Positions 54,026-61,258 of a stretch of DNA of 61,258 nucleotides are shown here, piece by piece (the stretch's first letter is position 1; each line of letters starts with the position of its first letter). The notes under the pieces were generated by a model. The model was not told the DNA's origin. It did no database searches and saw nothing but the letters and a program-made list of their open reading frames with translations. Source of the stretch: Gnetum montanum (lineage: Eukaryota; Streptophyta; Gnetopsida; Gnetales; Gnetaceae); NCBI GenBank assembly GCA_015680685.1, contig MNCI01003851.1, forward strand, positions 675,569 to 736,826, in the 5' to 3' direction. The position numbers and the translations under genes were made by a program.

Positions 54026-54882
54026 TGATGAGTGGCAAGGTAACTCGATACTTAACCATACAAATATGAGTGTTTCATGCACGATCTAGTCGAACTCCAC
54101 ATAAGAGCTAGTTGTGGTATCTAGATAGTTACTCACTGATCATAGTTCACTGTCTTCCCACCTAGACTAGTATTTGATTTTTCATGTATGGTTTAGTCCA
54201 TAGTGAGGTGTATGATGTATTCCTAAACTAATGCTACTCCTGGAGGCGATGGAAAATAATCTTAGCTAAGATAGGAGGGAAAAGGGAGAGAGAGAGCTAT
54301 ACTAAGAGGAGATAGGAAGAGAGAATCTAAGCTAGCCTAAGTGTGATGAGCATTCATTCCTTAATCATCTGTACACATCTTAGGCCTCATGCATGACTAC
54401 CATTGGGATTACCAAGCACATGGCCAAAGTACGCTACTGGGATACTAAGCAGTCACATGTAGATGCTCGTGATTAAGTCATACTCATTCTGTATTTAATA
54501 ACAATAACAATTAAGTAATTCAACTATGTCAATGTTGCAATGATGAAGTAATCTCGATCTTTTATTTCCAGTCATGTGCATGTCCAAGTACATCACACTT
54601 GAATAAAGGATGTCGTACAATTACAATCATCACACTGTGGGCATGCATTGGGAGAAAGGGTTGAGAAGAACTAAAAATGAACTAACTTCTAAAAATAACA
54701 AAAAAACTAACTATTTCCAAACTTACTCCTCTCGTGTGCCTACATGTGTATTTATAGGCTCACACAGGAGTCATGATATCATGTATCCGATATCATTATT
54801 TGGGCTGCAATATCACGTACCTGAGATCGTGGATCCGATATTGAGGGTTCGATATCATAGCCTGATGAATCACAATTCATCA
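54026..54882 (-). repeat. 5' LTR of element H (857 bp)
   Basis: Plus-strand TGATGAGTGGCAAGG...GATTCATC-type ends matching 46055-46921. GATATC words at 54776-54860; TATAAATACA at 54757-54747 on the minus strand. In R, GGAAATAAAAGATCGAGATT (minus, near 54570) is the counterpart of the AATAAAGATTGAGATT block of E. Confidence 0.9.
54747..54757 (-). promoter_or_regulatory. TATA box of the element H 5' LTR
   Basis: CCTATAAATACACATG on the minus strand, downstream of the GATATC words. Confidence 0.75.
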
Positions 54883-56110
54883 AAAACAATGTGACCAATT
54901 CCTTCACAAAGCAAAATGGTACATGAAAATCAATGATAATCTATACAAGATCTATGTAGATGGGCTTGTTAAATGGTGTGTGCTAGATCATGACCAGTAG
55001 AGAGTTTTACAAGATGTTCATGAAGGCCCATGTGATAGCCACTGTGCAGGATGTAGAACAACACTCAAACTACTAATGGCAGGCTACTTTTGGCCTACTT
55101 TATTCAGAGATTCCCATATTTTTGCAGAATCTTATGAATGTTTCCAAAGATATAGAGGAATTATGGCTAGATATGAAGGGCTACAACCTTGGATACAACC
55201 ACCGGAACCTTTTGATATCCAAGGGATTGATTTTATGGGGCCCATTTAACCAATGTCAAACTAAAAAGGGTATATTATTGTGATTGTGGAGTAGTACACA
55301 AAGTGGGCAAAGTCATCAGTAGTAAAAGACTATACAACAAAGAGAGTTGTCAAATTTTTCCAGCAACACATGATGAATATATTTGGAGTGCTAAGAATGC
55401 TTATATTAGATAATGGAACCCACTTCACTAGTGCTAGCTTTAAGAAACTTATGCAACAACTTGGGGTTAACCATAAGTTAACAACACCATATCATCCCCA
55501 AGCAAACGATCAAGCTAATGTCACTAACCATAAAATTACTAGAATACTCACTAGGATGGTTAGTATATTTATATGGAATTGGAGGATTAAATTAAATTAT
55601 GCTCTATGGGCCTATAGAACATTTTAGAAACTACCTATAGAGTACACACCATATGAGTTGATCTATGGCAAGTTGTCAATGCTTCCAATCTAGGCAGAGC
55701 TTCACAATCTAGCTACTGCTAATGAACTTGACCTTAATCTAAGTTTAGCCCAAAAGGAATGTCTAATGAACATGAAACTTTTATATTATAATCAACTAGA
55801 AGCACTTATGACTAGTGAAGTCCATAAGCATTACTCCAAACTTAGGCATGATTCATGAATAAGGAATGTAAACATACAATCATGTAATAAGGTCCTTTAT
55901 TATAATCCTAGTCATTTATTCCAAAGAGCTAAATTTTAGATACTTTGGGAGGGACCATATATTGTGAAATCCACTTACCCATTTGGTGCCTTGCACATCC
56001 ATCACCCATTCTGTTTACATAAGCATATTCTTGTTAATCTCCAAAAGTCAAACCATACTACAAATATTCCAAGGAGTCTACTTGACCTACCCACCAGTCT
56101 TCCACTCATT
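54883..56110 (+). pseudogene. Integrase (element G, right part)
   Basis: Continues G after H. VHEGPCDSHCAGCRTTLKLL and GYFWPTLFRD (zinc-binding part, near 55020-55110), ECFQRYRGIMARYEGLQPWI, the open stretch 55370-55627 with LILDNGTHFTSASFKKLMQQ and TPYHPQANDQANVTNHKITR, then YALWAYRTF, TPYELIYGK, KVLYYNPSHLFQRAKF and LWEGPYIVKS near 55960. The third catalytic residue (Glu in E) is Asn in QANVTN. Confidence 0.85.
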
Positions 56111-56169
56111 CTATCTTCCATTTACCTAATTTTAATAATAGTTTTGGGGGTGTCAATTTACAATCATAG

Positions 56170-56370
56170 GTACCTTACTAAATTTTTCATTTTCTTTTCA
56201 TTTTTCACATTCATTAATATTTTCTTATTGTTTAATACTTTTTATATCTTAAAATTTTGGCATTCTTTTAGATTTCTAAATTCTTTGACATTTTCTATTT
56301 ATTTAACATTTTTCATTCTTTACACTTTTTCACAATTCTTACTATATTTTTCATTTTTTTAATAATTTGT
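56170..56370 (+). repeat. Pyrimidine-rich tract after integrase (element G)
   Basis: Same type as 32850-33080 in E: TTTTTCATTC...TTTGACATTTTC. Confidence 0.7.
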
Positions 56371-57660
56371 TTTCAAATCCTTTGTAAATAATTTGTGATT
56401 ACTAATAAGACACATTACAAATAAAGGCAAGATGTAGTCCAATAAGGTGAAGATTTCTCTATGTTATCAAGTCATAAGGGATTAATTATTTAAACACTAA
56501 GCCCACACCTTCTATCCACCCATTCCATTAATAAGGTGTTTTTAGCATGGCCATGATGATATTCTTTTCAATCATACAATTAAGAATAAACTTGTAATCA
56601 TTATCCTTGAACCAAAAAGTGAAAAACCAAGAGGAAATGAAAAGGGTTTAACATCAAGGGAATTTGTGGATTCTTTTCAATTACTATTGTGAGTTCTATT
56701 ATGTTGTTAAGGTTGTATTATATCCTTGTAGATCTAATGAAAATTGGAAGTAAGAGTAAAATAAGTGCTATCTTGAAAGGTTATCATAGATAAAAAAAAA
56801 GCATAGAATAAATTTTCAGGGGTTCCATTAGAAAGACATGTTAACCATGATTGAAGGTAGGCACCTTCTCAGGAATCTAAAAATAAAATAAAGTGCCATG
56901 AATAAATATTCTCCCTTGGACAATACGCCAAGTGATGATACTCCTGACAACATTGATAGTCTGATAGTTGTAATTTCAAGAGATGAAATGATGTGATGTC
57001 ACTAGAATGTGGTCTGGACTTGGTTTGAATATTGAATAGAAAAGTTAGTGATTACTTTAAGCACTAATAAAACATGAGGATCCATTATGCCTATGGTAAG
57101 ATACCTCATGTCTCAATTTCTACAATTCCTTCTAAGTCCATATCATCTCATTGTAAGAATAGTCATAACTTATGATTTTGTGTAACATTGTGTTGTTTTC
57201 CCAATTTGGTAGTACTAACATGTGTGTTTCGGTAAACAAGTATGCATTACATTCAACTCCTTAAGTGCCTAGGACACTTTTAGGCATGGTTATACAAGGG
57301 CATTAAGGGCTGAAGCCTCCTTTGGGAAGGAGGATCCACTTATATAATTATTGTATCTTATACATGGTAAGTGATTCCACATCATCTTGAACCTTCCAAC
57401 ATCGAAAAATGTCAGTAAACACTTCCCATATAATTTGAACCATTTGCTTTTACAACACGGATTCATTACCCTTCTTATCCATCTTATAAATTGTAGTAGC
57501 TCGAGATTCCTTTTGTATGAACTTCTAATGGCAATTTTTTGACAAAAATATAAATATCTCCATCATCCAAGCCCTTTGAGTAACCTCAAAATCTTCCAAA
57601 TATTAAAAAGAATCAATTTTCCCATAAAACCCATATGAAAAATGCAAATATTTGGGCCCT

Positions 57661-57704
57661 GATATTAGCTCCTCGATATCAAGTCAACCAAAAAGTATAA
57701 ATAT
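57661..57704 (+). promoter_or_regulatory. Probable ORF3 promoter: GATATC and TATA box (element G)
   Basis: GATATT (57661), GATATC (57675) and TATAAATAT (57696). The donor is 255 nt downstream and the ORF3 ATG 555 nt downstream. Same layout as H. Confidence 0.55.
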
Positions 57705-57951
57705 GCAAGAACTTAGCCAAATTTTTCATCATTTTTCATTTGCACACAAGGGAAATTTTTCAACTTTTCTTCTCTGATTTAAGCTCTAACCTCCTAACTT
57801 TCCCAAGCCATATCTTCTACATTACTACTCCAATTTTTGTGATTTTCAAACATTTTTATCTTGGATTGCTCATCTTAGTTGTGGGGGTTCTAGTGAGGAA
57901 AATCTAAGTTGATTTTTCAAAATTTGCTAACACTCAGAAAGTATTTTAAGG

Positions 57952-58250
57952 GTAAGTATGAAGTGAAAGTTGAATTTTTAAGTAATAATCAATCATATTA
58001 ATGCTAAAACACTCAACTAATGTTCTTAAGGAACCATAACCATCATTATGAGCCATACATAAGAATAAAGTAAATAATTATGAAGGGTTATAAGGAAATT
58101 AACACTTATCGGGTAACTTTTTGAAAAAAGTTTTTAACTCTACAATCCTAACAACTAAGAAATTGATCTAACTAAAAGTATGAGAGAGGAACAAAGTTAT
58201 AAAAATTAGAGAAAACCTTCTAATAATCCATAATTTATTAATGACTGTAG
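57952..58250 (+). other. Intron-like segment before ORF3 (element G), 299 nt
   Basis: Donor AAG-GGTAAGTATG (57948-57960) is a consensus plant 5' splice site. The AT-rich body ends AATGACTGTAG directly before ATG. Confidence 0.6.
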
Positions 58251-60881
58251 ATGGTCCCAAATAGAGGAACATAAGGAGGACCATCATAGGATACAAGTAA
58301 ATGACCAAAAGGCCAAGGTAGAGATCGAACTGAAGGACAAAAACAAAGAACGAGAAGCAAGAAGCCCACTCATTTAGTATCCATCAAGAAACTCTTACTA
58401 CTATATAGTCATCCTAAGAAGAGGTAGAAGATCCACAAGTAACAAGGACAACACCTCACGTTGTCATAAGACTACCTCCAACCTATTCAAGAAAGATCCA
58501 TACTAACCATAGTCATTGTGGAAATGAACTTTGGCCCATTTATGGAATTTATTCCTAAAGTAGTAAGGATGCAACTCCAAGCATTACCACTATGGACTAC
58601 ACTTTCACACAATTGTGAATAGTACCTTGGGAAAACCTACCAATTCTAGCACAACAAAGAAGAGGATGCCACTATCAACATTGGAGGAGTCTCAGTTTGA
58701 TTCTAAATCAAGGCAATCATAGAAGCTCTAAATATACCCAATGAAGGGACAAGGATAGCACACCTATTCACCTAATTGGATCCTAAAACTAGAAAACTAT
58801 GGCTAAAATGGGCATATGGGCAAGAAGATAATGGTTATAATGAACTAACTTTAGAAGAAAGTATCTACTTCAAAATTGGTACTTATCACTTGTTACCAAC
58901 AAAAAGGACTCAATAGACTATCTACTTATGTAGTTAGAGGAAGTGTAATCTTGATGGACAATTACAATGAAAACCTCACACAACTCTATTTCATGGAAAT
59001 TTAGAGGTGGTTTGAAGAAAGAAAGGTAAGGAAGCCAATAGTTTCATTTGCTTGCCTTATCAAGAAGTTATGCAAGTGAGTTCGAATCTTTTAATACACC
59101 AATGATGTTCCCAAGAGAGCTTAAAATACTTCATATGCTAAATTACTTAAACCAATGCCACCCAAAAAAGATCATGATGAAGAGCAACAAGAACAAGAAC
59201 AAAAGTAGGAGGAACAAGAACAAAAATAGGAGCAACAACAAAATTAGCAATAGTAATAGTAGTAACAACAAGAGAAACAAAAATAGTAGCAATGGTAATA
59301 GTAGTAACAACAAGAATAGAAAAAACAAGTTCCATCGCTACTATTGTAGGATTACAAATCGTCAACAAGTCATTAGCAACAAATTGTAGAAACCATCAAT
59401 TGGGGAAGAAGGGTGGAGGCAAACCTTTATAGAGTTATTAATAGTTCCATCCGGTCCACAGTTTTAGTAGATCCAACGAGTGGATAAATCTGACTATTAC
59501 CAGAATAAGAGGCCCAGTGATCACAAAAAATCTCTAGGAATGCTACATCATTCCAAGTGGTGCTTGAGACTAGAGTGGGAGCCACAGTTTTGGTAATGTA
59601 GCACCAAGATTCAACAAGAGTAGCAAAGGTGATCATTGATCACATTAAGGAATCTTTCAACATACTTGTTGTGCCATGAGTAGATCTAATTGGAGTTGGA
59701 GATGCTCAAATGTTAGCCAAAATGTCAATGAATCCTATTGACCATGAAGATGTGCTCGATAGACTATTGCAGATTGGACATGTCATAACTAAACTCTTTG
59801 AAATCCCAAGTGATATCACTATAGCACAATTTGAGCTCATTGCTACCAAAGGTAAACTAGTCATGCCAGAGACAAGGGTCGAGCATGCAGAAGCAGAGAT
59901 CCACAACCTTAAAGAAAAGCCAATAGCCCTAAGAGCTAAATGAAGAAATCCCACACAATTCATTACACCTAACTAAGTAGAGTAGTTTAGGATAGAGTAG
60001 ATAAATCATTTGATCAAGTAGAATAAAAAGATGGCAACAAAGAAGGAGAAAGTGATGTGGAATGCATCTATAGCAGAAGCACAAACATATGCACATGCTA
60101 AGGCACTTAATGTAGTCCTAGAAGAAAATAAACTACTTGCTACTGACAATATGAGGTTAACCACTATAGAAAAATAGAAAAACATCTTGGATGAGAGCAT
60201 TCATTAATTAAGGGAACAACTGGTAAGGGTCAACCAAAACATGAGTCACCTCACACAAGAAAATAGAACCCTCTCAATGGAGAAGGTACCCGCCATTTAT
60301 CAAAAATCAACCATTAAAATTAGTGTGTGGAATAATAAGGCAAAGAAACATAAAAGGTTCAAGAAACACTTTTGTGATCAAGTGGGCATGTACAAGTAGA
60401 TCAACAAAAAAGAGATCCAGATTGTGAAGGCTAGAACTAACTCTGTTTTAGCATAAAATCCTAAATGGAAACCTATTCTAGATAGTTATGCCATTGTCCA
60501 CCAAGCAGAAGTGAAGAATAAAAACCTATAGATCGAGGACCTAGTGGAGTACATGGGGTTAGCTAACCTCTGTTATGCTAACTTGGCATGTTGATAGTAG
60601 GTAGGCCTAGGAATGAGCTATAACAACAAGTAGTAGCCACATATGATCTATATGAAAAAGAGTTTGTAGATCATAGATATGCTTTACAAAAAATCCAAGT
60701 GGAAAAATCTAGACTAGAAGTAGTAAGACCAAGGGTAGAAAGGTGGCAACAAACCTAGCTAGAAGATTGACTAATTATCATAACTTTGTAAAAAGGCCAA
60801 ATCATTTAAAGAGGAGAGGAAGTAGTTTGCAACCTGGTATGTCAAGGTGAATCAAATGTTTCCACAGTTGCCATGCCCATG
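58251..60881 (+). pseudogene. ORF3 accessory protein (element G), 3' end cut off
   Basis: ATG at 58251 (MVPNRGT). MNFGPFMEFIPKVVRMQLQA lies at 58524, at exactly the same distance as in E (91 codons). Then EEDATINIGGVSV, YNELTLEESIYFKIGTYHL, RGSVILMDNYNENLTQLYFM, a Lys/Asn/Arg-rich hinge (59160-59330), KFHRYYCRITNRQQV, and coiled-coil text (open stretch 59710-59943: GKLVMPETRVEHAEAEIHNL). It ends at the I LTR, about 110 codons before the expected stop. Frameshifts separate the open stretches. Confidence 0.75.
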
Positions 60882-61258
60882 TGATGAGATGCAAATTGCA
60901 TAGGCCACGATATTGCATATGCGATATCGCGTCTAACGTGATATCGCATCCCCTGCGATATTGCGTACGCGATATCACGTTGTTTCCTGTGATATCGCGT
61001 ACACGATATCATGGTCCACCGCCAAATCTATAAATAAGAGGTGGCACTCCCCTCATTTTACATCCTAAGTGTAAAGTAGTGAAGCTTTGGTGGATTGATC
61101 ACCCCAAAGATAGAATATTTTCCATGTGCCCGCAGTAGGAGTCCCCCAGGTGAACGGTTCTTTATTTGAGCAGCTTTCTACCTGAACGCAAGCTGTGTAC
61201 AGCAATAAAGACGAGCTTTGTGGATAAACCTTGTAGTGCATGGATAGGTTTAATTAAT
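60882..61258 (+). repeat. LTR of element I (start only), inserted in ORF3 of G
   Basis: TGATGAGATGCAAATTGCAT marks the start where the G/E alignment stops. U3 has a dense array of GATATC palindromes (GCGATATCGC at 60921; GATATC at 60939, 60971, 60991 and 61005), then CTATAAATAAG (61028). R has TTCTTTATTTGAGCAGCTTT and CAATAAAGACGAGC, as in the LTRs of E, D and H. It is related to these but is a separate subfamily. CCATG at 60877-60881 may be its target copy. It continues past the window end. Confidence 0.75.
61028..61037 (+). promoter_or_regulatory. TATA box of the element I LTR
   Basis: ATCTATAAATAAGAGG, 20-100 nt downstream of the GATATC array. Confidence 0.75.

Larger units (their letters stand above)
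46055..54882 (-). mobile_element. Element H: Athila-like element with gag and ORF3 but no pol, inserted in G
   Basis: Minus strand: 5' LTR 54882-54026, PBS, gag 53881-51848, noncoding block, ORF3 49916-47114, 3' LTR 46921-46055. Flanks AAAAT (46050-46054) and AAAAC (54883-54887) are a near-perfect target duplication within the RNase H-IN linker of G. The 7.1 kb internal region has no PR, RT or IN. The H LTRs resemble each other more closely by eye than the LTR pairs of D or E, consistent with H being younger than its host G. Confidence 0.9.
56400..58250 (+). other. Conserved noncoding block between IN and ORF3 (element G)
   Basis: Follows E 33090-34887 closely: GAAGATTTCTCTATGTTATC (56447), CCATTCCATTAATAAGGTGT (56519), TTAACATCAAGGGAATTTG, CCTTGTAGATCTAATGAAA (56722), AGAAAGACATGTTAACCATG (56831), GGACAATACGCCAAGTGATG (56918). 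It then runs into the ORF3 promoter, leader and intron. Confidence 0.75.
40564..60881 (+). mobile_element. Element G: Athila-like element split by H and cut by I
   Basis: Left part 40564-46054 (LTR, PBS, gag, PR, RT, RNase H) and right part 54883-60881 (IN, noncoding block, ORF3). The two parts join exactly where E is continuous: the text before 46054 (ACAAGAGCTTTATATTGAAT) and after 54882 (CAATTCCTTCACAAAGCAAA) matches E 31543-31610. The 3' end of ORF3 and the 3' LTR are beyond the I insertion. Confidence 0.9.

Noticed and set aside
59048-59389. Lys/Asn/Ser-rich 113-codon frame as an independent gene
   Set aside because: It lies within ORF3 of G and its composition comes from AAC/AAG/AGC trinucleotide repeats; E has the same hinge at 35860-35970.
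60900-61015. GATATC repeats as a CRISPR-like array
   Set aside because: The repeated word is only 6-10 nt, spacing is irregular, it lies in an LTR U3 before a TATA box, and the context is a plant genome.

Overview
This window looks like plant nuclear DNA, probably from a species with a very large genome (a gymnosperm would fit, but nothing read here proves the species). I see no host gene, tRNA, rRNA or CRISPR array. Nearly all of it is nested, decayed LTR retrotransposons of the Ty3/gypsy superfamily. They are recognised from paired LTRs (TG...CA), primer-binding sites, TATA boxes and broken Gag, protease (PR), RT/RNase H and integrase (IN) reading frames.

Left third (1-16344): three copies of a Tat-like family that encodes only Gag and PR. 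Element A (+ strand, 3' part only) ends with its LTR at 3145 and is inserted in the PR domain of element B (- strand). B and the next copy C (- strand) share one LTR (7521-9630), giving the order internal(B)-LTR-internal(C)-LTR. After PR the family has no RT or IN, but a 1.5-1.9 kb tail with an array of short repeats. Its U3 regions carry strong palindrome arrays. A 0.4 kb chromovirus-like gag remnant follows.

Rest of the window (16815-61258): Athila-like elements with PBSs resembling the tRNA-Asp type. D (+, 16815-23672) and H (-, 46055-54882) have gag and a downstream ORF (complete in H, a remnant in D) but no pol. E (+, 26573-38855, complete, 12.3 kb) and G (+, 40564-60881, split by H and cut at its right end by another LTR, I) have gag, PR, RT, RNase H, IN and the same extra ORF. 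Two spacers (23673-26572 and 38861-40563) hold minisatellites, TATA boxes and unassigned sequence.

The most interesting signal is the extra 3' ORF ('ORF3') between IN and the 3' LTR. It is about 930 codons long in E and H, has a conserved N-terminal domain, a long coiled-coil region and a conserved C-terminal tail, and lies behind its own apparent transcription unit: a TATA box (with GATATC words in H and G), a conserved leader of about 260 nt, and a 225-300 nt intron-like segment ending directly at the ATG. The unit and the preceding noncoding block are recognisable in the four copies, including the two without pol. The protein frames are all broken by stops and frameshifts, so nothing here is likely to be active now.
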